Assembly (NCBI GenBank): GCA_041859095.1
Contig: JBHEKY010000037.1
Location: 62,001-126,000, forward strand
DNA length: 64,000 nucleotides
DNA from: UBA1422 sp041859095
Lineage (GTDB): Bacteria > Bacillota > Clostridia > Peptostreptococcales > Anaerovoracaceae
Direction of reading: 5' to 3'
Each line of letters begins with the position of its first letter. Within the stretch, counting starts at the first letter, position 1. Positions 32,939-41,855 of this stretch are shown here, one piece after another. A program made the translations under genes and the position numbers. The notes beneath the pieces are model-generated. The model was not told the DNA's origin and made no database searches. It saw only the letters and a program-made list of their open reading frames with translations.

Positions 32939-35900
32939 ATGTCAGAGGTTCAAAAAATTAACTCGGTGGCAGATCTGAATGCTGTCAAAGCCAAATTCGA
33001 AAAGGAATCCGGGCAATTCGAGAGAACTCTTTTATTCTGTTCCGGCTCAGGTTGCGTTTCCTCTAATTGTGTAGAAGTACGGGATGCATTGATTGCCGAA
33101 CTGGAGAAAGCAGGTCTTACAGACAAAGTAAAACTGAGTTTGACAGGCTGCATCGGTATCTGCGAGGTGGGCCCCCGGTTGACGGTCATGCCGGATGGAG
33201 TGTTCTATTGTAGACTCAAACCGGAAGATATGAAAAAGATTGTAAAAAAACATTTGGTGGAAAATCAGGTGGTGGAAGAGTTCTGTTATACAGACAGGGA
33301 AACCGGAAAGAAAGTCCCACAAATGCAAGATATCGGCTTTTTCAAGGGCCAGAGCAAAACAGTGCTCCGGGATTGCGGTATGATTAGCCATAGATCAATG
33401 GATGAATTTATTGCCCATGACGGTTACTATGCAATGGCGAAAGCATTAACAGAGATGACCCCTGCCCAGGTTGTCGACGAAGTAAAAAAATCCGGACTTC
33501 GCGGGCGAGGCGGCGGCGGATTTTCCACTGGAATCAAATGGTCCTTAGGCGCGAAAGCGCAGAGTGATCAGAAGTATATCATATGCAATGCCGACGAGGG
33601 AGACCCGGGGGCATTTATGGATCGTAGCTTGTTGGAGGGTAACTCCCATGCGGTGCTGGAGGGTATGGCCATCGGCGGCTATGCTATCGGTGCTACGCAA
33701 GGATATGTCTACGTCCGAGCTGAATATCCGCTGGCCATTGATGTGCTGCAACAAGCAATCGATGATGCCAGAAGTAGAAACATTCTTGGCACTAATCTCT
33801 TTGGCAGTGGGTTTGATTTTGATGTTGAGATTAGAATTGGTGCGGGTGCATTTGTTTGCGGTGAAGAAACAGCACTGATGAAATCCGTGGAGGGAAGAAG
33901 GGGTGAACCAAATCAGAAACCACCGTTCCCTACAGACTGTGGTCTTTTCGAAAAACCGACGGTCATTAATAATGTTGAGACCCTGGGAAATGTTTCTTCA
34001 ATCATCCTACAAGGCGCTGATTGGTTCAAGACTCAGGGAACCGAAAAAAGCTCCGGAACGAAGGTCTTCGCCCTAGCCGGAGATATCAACAACACTGGCT
34101 TGATTGAAGTTCCCATGGGCGTCACTTTGGGTGAAATCATCTTTAATATCGGTGGTGGAATTCCCAAAGGCAAAAAATTCAAATCCGCCCAAACGGGAGG
34201 ACCTTCCGGTGGCTGTCTGACGAAAGCCCACCTCAACACCCCCATTGATTATGATTCATTGGTGGAGCTGGGTGCAATTATGGGTTCCGGCGGATTAATC
34301 AGCATGAATGAAGATACCTGCATGGTGGACGTTGCCAGATTCTTTATGGAATTTGTACAGGATGAATCCTGTGGAAAATGCGTCCCATGTAGAACCGGCA
34401 CCAAGAGAATGCTGGAAATCCTAGAACGAATCACCAAAGGAGAAGGCAAGGAAGGAGACGTAGAACTACTTGAAGAACTTGCCCTCACAATTAAGGATAC
34501 CGCTTTGTGTGGTCTGGGACAGACCGCCCCGAATCCGGTCCTGAGCACTATTAAGTATTTCCGAGAAGAATACGATGAGCATATTAAATATAAGTATTGC
34601 AGGGCTGGCGTTTGTTCGGAATTGTTCATTTCACCTTGCGAAAACGCATGTCCGGCCAACGTTAACGTACCTGGTTATCTGGCACTGATTGCAGCAGGAA
34701 GAGTCAAGGATGCATATAACTTAATCAGGCAAGAGAATCCATTCCCCTCTGTATGCGGACGTGTCTGTACTCATCCGTGTGAAAGTAAATGCAGAAGAGG
34801 TCAAATGGATGAATCCATTGCCATATCAGATCTGAAGCGTTATGTGGCGGATGAAATGTTCAAAAGTACGGAGCCTTTTGTGGATTTAATGTTTCCCAAG
34901 AAGAATAAGTCCGTTGGCATCATTGGTGCCGGACCCTCTGGGCTAACCTGTGCCTATTATCTTGCTAGAATGGGTTATGACGCTACCGTTTATGAAGCTC
35001 AACCGGTACCCGGTGGTGTGCTGATTTTTGGTATCCCGGAATATCGTTTACCCAAAGCGGTTCTTGGAAAAGAAATTGACACCATCAAACAGGTGGGCGT
35101 CAATATTATTACCGACATAGAAGTCGGCAAAGACGTCAGCTTTGACGAATTGCGTGAGAAGCATGATAGTATCTATATTTCCACCGGCGCACAACTTTCC
35201 AGAAAAGTTGGGATCCAAGGAGAGAGCCTTCCCGGAGTATATCATGGATTTGATTTGCTGAAGGATGTGAATCTTGGCAAGGATGTTGATCTTTCGGGAA
35301 CCGTTGCGGTCATTGGAGGTGGCAGCACCGCATTCGACGCTGCAAGAGTCGCCATCCGAAAAGGTGCCACGGAGGTTCATGTCTTCTACCGAAGAACCAT
35401 GGAAGATATGCCGGCAGATAAGTCCGAAATAAAGGAGGCTATGGAAGAGGGCGTCATCATCCACGAATTGGTCAGACCGTTGGAATTCATTGGCGACAAG
35501 AGAGTGAAACAGATTCGATTTATCAAGAACGAATTGTCAGGCTTCGATACCGACGGTAGAAAAAAACCGGTGGATGTCAAAGGTTCTGAATTCTTATTTG
35601 ATGTGGATCTAGTGATTCCTGCAGTAAGTCAGTACTCAGACCTGCCATTTGTCAGGAAAGAAGAAGTGGAAGCAACCGCCATGGGAACCTTCGTCGTCGA
35701 TCCGGATACAAGAATGACCTCTATGAAAGGTGTTTTCTCCGGTGGTGATGTGGTGAGAGGTTCCGATGTAGCCATCACGGCTATCGCCGATGGCAAGAAA
35801 GCCGCTTCCGAAATCGATAAGTACCTGGGCGGAAATGGTGAACTAAACAAAGGCGAACCCATCGATATTCCAATGGATATTGAAGATATTGAAGTCACTG

Positions 35901-36037
35901 AACATGACCGGTTCAAGATGGACTATTTGGAACCGGAAGAAAGAAAAGATAATTTTGATGAAGTATGTTTGGGTTTCCACAGACTCAACGCCATCGCCGA
36001 GTCGATGCGCTGTCTGCGTTGCGACCGACGGCTTTAA
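32939..36037 (+). CDS. hydB: HydB-like subunit: NuoF fused to a GltD-like NAD(P)H module
   Basis: 1032 residues. Residues 20-115 are a thioredoxin-like [2Fe-2S] domain (C34, C39, C71, C75). Residues 130-540 are NuoF: GRGGGGFSTGIKW (FMN, near 188), GAGAFVCGEETALMKSVEG (NADH) and the [4Fe-4S] ligands C478, C481, C484 and C524. From about 560 to the end the usual C-terminal ferredoxin of HydB is replaced by a glutamate-synthase small-subunit/NfnB-like module: ENACPANVNVPGY, VCGRVCTHPCESKCRRG, a GxGxxG FAD site (IGAGPSGLTCAYY, near 663) and an NAD(P)H site (IGGGSTAFDAARVA). It therefore carries two flavin and two nucleotide sites and probably links NADH, NADPH and ferredoxin to H2. The cofactor preference of the second module is inferred. 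Confidence 0.9.
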   Translation: MSEVQKINSVADLNAVKAKFEKESGQFERTLLFCSGSGCVSSNCVEVRDALIAELEKAGLTDKVKLSLTGCIGICEVGPRLTVMPDGVFYCRLKPEDMKKIVKKHLVENQVVEEFCYTDRETGKKVPQMQDIGFFKGQSKTVLRDCGMISHRSMDEFIAHDGYYAMAKALTEMTPAQVVDEVKKSGLRGRGGGGFSTGIKWSLGAKAQSDQKYIICNADEGDPGAFMDRSLLEGNSHAVLEGMAIGGYAIGATQGYVYVRAEYPLAIDVLQQAIDDARSRNILGTNLFGSGFDFDVEIRIGAGAFVCGEETALMKSVEGRRGEPNQKPPFPTDCGLFEKPTVINNVETLGNVSSIILQGADWFKTQGTEKSSGTKVFALAGDINNTGLIEVPMGVTLGEIIFNIGGGIPKGKKFKSAQTGGPSGGCLTKAHLNTPIDYDSLVELGAIMGSGGLISMNEDTCMVDVARFFMEFVQDESCGKCVPCRTGTKRMLEILERITKGEGKEGDVELLEELALTIKDTALCGLGQTAPNPVLSTIKYFREEYDEHIKYKYCRAGVCSELFISPCENACPANVNVPGYLALIAAGRVKDAYNLIRQENPFPSVCGRVCTHPCESKCRRGQMDESIAISDLKRYVADEMFKSTEPFVDLMFPKKNKSVGIIGAGPSGLTCAYYLARMGYDATVYEAQPVPGGVLIFGIPEYRLPKAVLGKEIDTIKQVGVNIITDIEVGKDVSFDELREKHDSIYISTGAQLSRKVGIQGESLPGVYHGFDLLKDVNLGKDVDLSGTVAVIGGGSTAFDAARVAIRKGATEVHVFYRRTMEDMPADKSEIKEAMEEGVIIHELVRPLEFIGDKRVKQIRFIKNELSGFDTDGRKKPVDVKGSEFLFDVDLVIPAVSQYSDLPFVRKEEVEATAMGTFVVDPDTRMTSMKGVFSGGDVVRGSDVAITAIADGKKAASEIDKYLGGNGELNKGEPIDIPMDIEDIEVTEHDRFKMDYLEPEERKDNFDEVCLGFHRLNAIAESMRCLRCDRRL

Positions 36038-36058
36038 GTGAAGGGGAGGTGAATGAAG

Positions 36059-37882
36059 ATGGTAAATCTGACGATTAACAATAAGCAAATCAGCGTAGCC
36101 GAAGGCACCACCATTCTGGAAGCTGCCAAGCAACATAATATACTTATTCCGTCCATGTGTTATCTGGAAAATGTGCACAAATATGGTTCGTGCAGAATCT
36201 GCGTAGTAGAGCAAGTAGGCGCAAAAAACCTACAGGCATCCTGTATTACGGTTGCAACGGAGGGAATGGTGATTCAAACCAATACGAAGCGGGTTCGAGA
36301 TGCCAGGAAGGTTATTTACGAATTGATGATTTCCGATCACCCCAAGGATTGTTTGAAGTGTGCGAGAAACAGAAACTGTGAGTTCCAGGAATTGGGTGAA
36401 CTAATCCAAATCGACAGCTCACGATTCGAAGGTGAACAATCTAAAGAATATATTGATGACACATCGCCATCCATTGTTCGAGATGCATCGAAGTGTATTC
36501 TGTGTAGAAGATGTGTGACTGTATGCAATGATATTCAGGGCGTCAACATTTTAAATCCACAATTTCGCGGATTTGCAACCGTGGTCAGCCCCGGGCAAGA
36601 TTTGCCCCTGAATTCATCATCATGTACTTTCTGCGGCCAATGCACCACGGTATGCCCTGTTGACGCACTGAAAGAAAAAGATGCCACAGAGGCAGTCTGG
36701 AAAGCGTTACAGGATCCATCAAAAACCGTTGTAATCCAAACTGCCCCAGCGATAAGAGCCGCTTTGGGGGAAGAGTTTGGATATGAACCGGGAAACTGCG
36801 TTACCGGTCAAATGGCCAGTGCATTAAAGGAAATGAATTTCAATTATGTTTTTGACACCAACTTTGCAGCAGACCTGACCATTCTTGAGGAAGGTACTGA
36901 ACTTTTAAAGAGGCTGGCACAATATTTCTTTAAGGCGGGGCTAATTGATAAAAAACAATTGGCTGCAACAGGATTTGGGCAACCGGAAGAGATACCAACA
37001 TTGCCAATGATAACCAGTTGCAGCCCGGGTTGGATCAACTACATTGAACATTTTTATCCAGATCAGTTGGACAATCTATCCTCCTGCAAATCACCTCATA
37101 TGATGCTGGGCGCTTTAATTAAAAGCTATTTCGCACCAAAAATTGGCGTTGACCCAAAGGATATATTCGTGGTTTCCGTTATGCCTTGCACTGCAAAGAA
37201 ATATGAGATTTCTAGACCGGAAATGGTTAACGATGGGGTTCCCAATGTGGATGCCGTATTGACCACCCGTGAACTTGCTAAAATGATTAAGGATGCAGGC
37301 ATTGATTTCCATCAACTCCCCGAAACGGACTTTGATAATCCTCTTGGATTATCCACAGGGGCAGCCGATATCTTCGGTGTTCCCGGTGGTGTCATGGAGG
37401 CAGCACTACGGACAGTGTACGAAGTGGTCACCGGTAGAGAACTGCCCTTTGACCATTTGCATGTCAAACCAATCCAAGGCCTCGAAAGGATTAAGAGTGC
37501 CGAGTTCACCATTGAGGATGCCAAACCTGAATGGAGCTTCTTGAACGGAGTCACCGTTAAGATTGCCGCTACCAGCGGACTCAAAGGAGCATCAGCGCTA
37601 CTTGAGGGGATTAAGGCTGGAGACAGCCCATATCACTTTATTGAAGTCATGGGTTGCCCGGGTGGTTGTATCAGCGGTGGAGGACAACCAAGGCTGACGG
37701 ACAAAGCCAAAAGGTTGAAACGAATCCAAGCACTGTATACGGAGGACGAAGGGAAGCAATACAGAAAATCCCATGAAAATCCATACATTACAAAGCTGTA
37801 TGACGAGTATCTGGGACATCCTTTAGGCCACATTTCCCACGAATTGCTCCACACAACCTATACGAAAAAAAGTAAATACTAA
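36059..37882 (+). CDS. hydA: [FeFe] hydrogenase catalytic subunit HydA
   Basis: 607 residues. It starts with a plant-type [2Fe-2S] domain (YGSCRICVVE), then a His-ligated cluster (HPKDCLKCARNRNCEF) and two [4Fe-4S] motifs (CILCRRCVTVC, CTFCGQCTTVC). The H-cluster ligands are intact: C321 in TSCSPGW (L1), C377 in MPCTAKKYE (L2), C533 and C537 in MGCPGGCISGGG (L3). This is the M3-type subunit of trimeric hydrogenases. With HydB and HydC it makes or uses H2 in the cytoplasm. The start ATG 36059 is preferred to ATG 36053, which touches the ribosome site GGGGAGGTGA. No hydEFG maturation genes lie in this window. Confidence 0.96.
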   Translation: MVNLTINNKQISVAEGTTILEAAKQHNILIPSMCYLENVHKYGSCRICVVEQVGAKNLQASCITVATEGMVIQTNTKRVRDARKVIYELMISDHPKDCLKCARNRNCEFQELGELIQIDSSRFEGEQSKEYIDDTSPSIVRDASKCILCRRCVTVCNDIQGVNILNPQFRGFATVVSPGQDLPLNSSSCTFCGQCTTVCPVDALKEKDATEAVWKALQDPSKTVVIQTAPAIRAALGEEFGYEPGNCVTGQMASALKEMNFNYVFDTNFAADLTILEEGTELLKRLAQYFFKAGLIDKKQLAATGFGQPEEIPTLPMITSCSPGWINYIEHFYPDQLDNLSSCKSPHMMLGALIKSYFAPKIGVDPKDIFVVSVMPCTAKKYEISRPEMVNDGVPNVDAVLTTRELAKMIKDAGIDFHQLPETDFDNPLGLSTGAADIFGVPGGVMEAALRTVYEVVTGRELPFDHLHVKPIQGLERIKSAEFTIEDAKPEWSFLNGVTVKIAATSGLKGASALLEGIKAGDSPYHFIEVMGCPGGCISGGGQPRLTDKAKRLKRIQALYTEDEGKQYRKSHENPYITKLYDEYLGHPLGHISHELLHTTYTKKSKY

Positions 37883-37902
37883 AATATTAAATGAATAAGA
37901 AC

Positions 37903-37937
37903 AAAGAGCTTCTGATATTTGGTCAGAAGCTCTTTTA
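37903..37937 (+). terminator. Terminator of the hydrogenase operon
   Basis: AAGAGCTTCTGA (37904-37915) pairs perfectly with TCAGAAGCTCTT (37923-37934), then TT. Confidence 0.92.
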
Positions 37938-37977
37938 TGTAAGGAAGCAGTTGGAGTACTTGGAACCTGCACTTTTG

Positions 37978-38007
37978 TTTCAACTTTTTGCTGGAACATG
38001 ATACAAT
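37978..38007 (+). promoter_or_regulatory. Promoter of the MFS exporter gene
   Basis: TTTCAA (37978-37983), an 18-base spacer and TACAAT (38002-38007). The same hexamer pair recurs at 49217-49245. Confidence 0.5.
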
Positions 38008-38046
38008 CTAAGGGTGTTTATTCAAGAAATAGAACAGGAGTGCGTC

Positions 38047-39282
38047 TTGGGGAAGAAACCAACGCTTTGGACGAAGAACTTTACCATTATTACACTTGGC
38101 ACGGTGATCAGTGCTACTGGCGGAACAGCCATGAGTCTGGCGTTGGGTCTTGTTGTATTTGACAACACAGGCTCGCCATTCCTGACCGGATTATTTGAAG
38201 CGGTGTCAATATTGCCGACGGTGATTTTGCCCGTACTTCTATCACCCTATATTGATAGCCATAGTCGCAAAAGCATGATAGTTTGGCTGGATGGTTTGGC
38301 TGCCCTCGTCGCGCTGGGGTTTGCCATCACCGTCAGTCTCACTGGCTTTACTTTTTCCAACTATTTAGTATACGGTGCTTTCGCCGGAGCCATTGGATCA
38401 GTGTATGGCACGGCGTACCAAGCTTTATATCCTGATTTGATCCCGGAAGGCTTCATGCAAAAGGGTTACTCGATTTCATCTTTGATTTATCCAACCATGA
38501 CGGTGTTCATCGTTCCGGTGGCAGCCATGGTTTACGCCACCTTTGGCATTGAATATCTGATTTATGCGGAGGCATTTTTACTAGCTGTGGCTTGCGGGTT
38601 TGAAACGTTGATTCAAGTGGATGAAAAACAAATCTGCGAGAAGAAAAAATTTAGCATCAAAGAATATTTTGAGGAGTTGTCCGGTGGATTTCGATATCTG
38701 AAGAACGAGAAAGGTGTACGTAGTTTGTATGCCTATATGGCAGTAACCAATGCCGCAGGAAGCGGAACGAACTTGATGACACTCAGTTATTTTCAGAGTT
38801 CTCCGGTCTTAACGACGGCAATGTACAGTCTATTAATCAGTGCTGAGACATTAGGACGCATGCTGGGTGGGATTCTTCATTATTTTGTGAAAATCCCGGA
38901 TAAACGAAAGTATAAGATTGCAGAAACCGTATATATCACATATGACTTATTTGATGGAATCCTATTGTTCTTGCCATTCTATGGTATGGCAGCCAACCGC
39001 TTTATTTGTGGATTCCTTGGTGTTAACAGCGCAACATTGCGTGAAGCTGCTATTCAAAACTACTTGCCTCCGGAAATCCGTGGGCGGGTAAGCAGTTTAT
39101 TGAATGTCACAATTTCCGCGGGAGTCATGTTGATGCAACTGATCGCCGGTGCTCTGGGAGAAATCTTGCCATATCGAGGGGTCGCTGTGATTTGTGCATC
39201 GCTGGCACTGACATGCGTATTTCTATTGGTTCGCAGAAACAGGGCTTCAATTGAACCCTTGTTTCTCGCCGCTACAGCCTAG
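38047..39282 (+). CDS. MFS transporter (MFS_3/EntS-like exporter)
   Basis: About 411 residues with twelve hydrophobic helices (TIITLGTVISATGGTAMSLALGLVVFD at the start; DSHSRKSMIVWLDGLAAL in the loop between helices 2 and 3). The layout fits the MFS_3 group of drug or siderophore exporters. The start is taken as TTG 38047, six bases after AGGAG; the GTG at 38014 would sit at the predicted transcription start. The gene stands alone. Confidence 0.8.
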   Translation: MGKKPTLWTKNFTIITLGTVISATGGTAMSLALGLVVFDNTGSPFLTGLFEAVSILPTVILPVLLSPYIDSHSRKSMIVWLDGLAALVALGFAITVSLTGFTFSNYLVYGAFAGAIGSVYGTAYQALYPDLIPEGFMQKGYSISSLIYPTMTVFIVPVAAMVYATFGIEYLIYAEAFLLAVACGFETLIQVDEKQICEKKKFSIKEYFEELSGGFRYLKNEKGVRSLYAYMAVTNAAGSGTNLMTLSYFQSSPVLTTAMYSLLISAETLGRMLGGILHYFVKIPDKRKYKIAETVYITYDLFDGILLFLPFYGMAANRFICGFLGVNSATLREAAIQNYLPPEIRGRVSSLLNVTISAGVMLMQLIAGALGEILPYRGVAVICASLALTCVFLLVRRNRASIEPLFLAATA

Positions 39283-39407
39283 CGAGCACTACCCCTTAGC
39301 ATTCAATGGTTTTGTATGAATGGAGTACGATATTCTTTTGGGATATCTTTTCAATGGTCAAAGTGATACAATTTTATATATCTTTGTTTGATAGAAGGGA
39401 GCATCTT

Positions 39408-41189
39408 GTGAATAAAACAAAACATAACCAAAATGCACCAAAAAACTCTATGATTGAAAGGCTCAAAAATAACAGTGCAAAGACCAAATCCATTCGGATT
39501 GTGATCATATATCTCCTATTTGGGTTTGTCTGGATTCTTGGTACAGATATTTTGTCCAATAACCTATTTAACAACATCCCAGAGGTTTACTTGGCCAGTA
39601 TTATCAAAGGATTATTTTTTGTTTTGATGACTGGCTTAATTATTTATTTCTTGATTTTTCCACCTCTAAATAAGCTGATTAGTTCTGAGGAAACGTTGAA
39701 GAAAACCAATGAGGAACTGGAGCGTTCAAACCAAAACTATATTCGAATCAACGAGGCACTAGATGAAAAACAATCACTTCTCAAATCGTTGATTGATTCA
39801 ACAGAAGATTGGATTTTCTATAAAGACTTAGACGGAAATTATATGGGCTGTAATGAGGCTTACGAAAAATATACAGGTTTGGCAGAGGAAGACTTGGTCG
39901 GAAAACATGCGGATACTATTTTTGATAAGGAAACTTCGAAGCGAATTACGGCATTGGATCAGGAACTATTTACGAAACTCATTCCACAAAAATATGAGCA
40001 TGCTTTCAAGGATAGCACTGGGAAAGAAGTTATTGTTGAGTTGATTAAGACCCCATTCCAAGATAAGAATGGAAAGCTACGAGGCATTATCTGTGTTGCA
40101 CGGGATATTACGGAGAGAAAGCAGCGGGAAGAAAACATTCGTTTTATCAGCCGGCATGATGTTTTGACCGGGCTTTATAACAGAGCCTATTTTGAAGAGG
40201 AACGGAAACATCTTGACAGTCCAGAAAACCTTCCAATTTCTGTGATTGTTTGTGATGTAGATGGGTTAAAGCTTGTCAACGACGCGTTTGGGCATGTTGC
40301 GGGTGATACTCTTCTGATTGCTGCAGCAGAAATCCTAAAAAACACATGCGAGGAGAAGGACATTGCCATTCGGACCGGGGGCGATGAGTTTAGTGTATTT
40401 TTCCCGCGAACAAGCAATGTTGAGATTGAGGCAATCTTCAATGAAATAAGCAGTCAAAATAAAAACAAAAAAATTCTGACTACGGAGGGCGTTCAATTTA
40501 CAAGCATATCAATGGGTTATGCGACAAAAGAGTCGTCGGAACAGACCCTTGATGCGACAATTTTGGCCGCGGAAGAGTATATGTATCGTCGAAAACTACT
40601 GGCCCGAAAAGGATCTCACAGTATTTTAATGACGTCAATTATGACCACACTTCATGAAAAGAGTTTCGAAACACAGGAGCACTGTAGTCGGATGGCTAAG
40701 TTGGCAAGAAAACTGGGACAGGCAGTAGACATTCCATATTTGGACCTTGATATTTTGGAATTGGCTGCATCTTTGCACGATTTGGGTAAAATTAGTATAG
40801 ACCTAAGTCTTCTTCAAAAAACAGAAGCTCTTACCCAACAGGATTGGGATATTATCAAGAAACATCCGGAAGTCGGTTGGCGGATTACTCAAGCCATTCC
40901 TGAACTCAACCCGATTTCGGATATTGTTTTGAGTCACCATGAAAGATGGGATGGGAAAGGGTACCCCAGTGGCTTGGCTGGTGAAGAGATCCCAAGGATG
41001 GCAAGAATCATTTCTATTGTGGATGCTTACGATGCTATGATTGAAGAGAGACCGTACCGCAAAGCCATGTCGAAAGAAGATGCTGCAGCAGATATTCTAA
41101 AGATGGCAGGTACACAGTTTGACCGAAATATGGCTGAAATATTTGTAAACCGGGTTCTGGCGGAAGAAGGGGGAGACATATGCAACTAG
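39408..41189 (+). CDS. Membrane sensor with PAS, GGDEF and HD-GYP domains
   Basis: About 593 residues. Two transmembrane helices (residues 20-90) are followed by a coiled coil, a PAS domain (STEDWIFYKDLDGNYMGCNEAYEKYTG), a diguanylate cyclase domain with an intact GGDEF motif (RTGGDEFSVFF) and an HD-GYP phosphodiesterase domain (HDLGKISI, HHERWDGKGYPSGLAG). Both c-di-GMP synthesis and degradation motifs look intact. The start is GTG 39408, six bases after AAGGGAG (39395-39401). The last 10 bases overlap the B12-binding-fold gene, so output may be tied to that protein. Confidence 0.88.
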   Translation: MNKTKHNQNAPKNSMIERLKNNSAKTKSIRIVIIYLLFGFVWILGTDILSNNLFNNIPEVYLASIIKGLFFVLMTGLIIYFLIFPPLNKLISSEETLKKTNEELERSNQNYIRINEALDEKQSLLKSLIDSTEDWIFYKDLDGNYMGCNEAYEKYTGLAEEDLVGKHADTIFDKETSKRITALDQELFTKLIPQKYEHAFKDSTGKEVIVELIKTPFQDKNGKLRGIICVARDITERKQREENIRFISRHDVLTGLYNRAYFEEERKHLDSPENLPISVIVCDVDGLKLVNDAFGHVAGDTLLIAAAEILKNTCEEKDIAIRTGGDEFSVFFPRTSNVEIEAIFNEISSQNKNKKILTTEGVQFTSISMGYATKESSEQTLDATILAAEEYMYRRKLLARKGSHSILMTSIMTTLHEKSFETQEHCSRMAKLARKLGQAVDIPYLDLDILELAASLHDLGKISIDLSLLQKTEALTQQDWDIIKKHPEVGWRITQAIPELNPISDIVLSHHERWDGKGYPSGLAGEEIPRMARIISIVDAYDAMIEERPYRKAMSKEDAAADILKMAGTQFDRNMAEIFVNRVLAEEGGDICN

Positions 41190-41851
41190 AAACATATTAT
41201 CGCGAATTTTCATCTATTTTAGCTTCTGAAGACAAAGAAGTTGCGCTTAATTACGCGATAGAGTTACTGAAGGAGAATAAGTTAGGCATTGTGGATCTTT
41301 ATACCAAGATTCTGGGCCCTGCCTTGAATCAAATGGCATGTAATGACGAAGACCACCGTATCTGTATCTGGCGGGAGCATGTTCATACCGCCATCATCCG
41401 CACCATCGTCGAATGCTGTTACCCATTTGTGATTGCCGAAAAGAACCAATTAAATAGTGTCGAAAGAGGTACCGCCGCAGTTCTTTGCCCCCCGGAAGAA
41501 AATCATGAGCTGGGAGCCAGAATGGTAGCGGACTTCCTGACCATTTGTGGCTATCGAACCATTTTTGTGGGAAGCAATACTCCTTATTCGGATTTTTTAA
41601 ACGGTGTGGAACTCATAGCACCTAAGCTGATTGCCATCAGTGTTACCAACTATTACAATATTGTTGTGACCAAAAAAATAGTTGCGGAATTGCGTGCGAA
41701 GATGGGTGACCTAGTCAAAATTGTGGTTGGCGGCAACGCGTTCGATTCCAATCCAGATCATGCTAGGGTAATTGGCGCAGACTTCTACTCCAGAAGCTTT
41801 GAAGACTTGAAAAAAATAGCTGACACCGTCACTGCTGAAGAAAGGAAGTAA
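41180..41851 (+). CDS. Stand-alone B12-binding-fold protein coupled to the c-di-GMP enzyme gene
   Basis: 223 residues. Residues 1-90 form a helical cap-type domain (DLYTKILGPALNQMACND, then IWREHVHTAIIRTIVE). Residues 95-220 are the cobalamin-binding Rossmann fold with PPEENHELGARM, FVGSNTPYSDFL, LIAISVTNYYN and IVVGGNAFDSNPDHARVIGADFY. The base-off motif is ExHxxG (E107, H109, G112) instead of DxHxxG. This arrangement is close to corrinoid proteins and to the B12 domains of MerR-type photoregulators, but it has no DNA-binding or methyltransferase domain. It overlaps the sensor gene by 10 bases, suggesting a sensory input role. That role is inferred. Confidence 0.85.
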   Translation: MQLETYYREFSSILASEDKEVALNYAIELLKENKLGIVDLYTKILGPALNQMACNDEDHRICIWREHVHTAIIRTIVECCYPFVIAEKNQLNSVERGTAAVLCPPEENHELGARMVADFLTICGYRTIFVGSNTPYSDFLNGVELIAPKLIAISVTNYYNIVVTKKIVAELRAKMGDLVKIVVGGNAFDSNPDHARVIGADFYSRSFEDLKKIADTVTAEERK

Positions 41852-41855
41852 GCGA

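Noticed and set aside
38014..38046. GTG 38014 as the start of the MFS gene
   Set aside because: It lies at the predicted transcript start and has no ribosome site; TTG 38047 follows AGGAG at the right distance.
41180..41851. Corrinoid protein of a methyltransferase system
   Set aside because: No methyltransferase or reactivation gene is adjacent, and the DxHxxG motif is altered to ExHxxG; a sensory role fits the context better, though this stays open.
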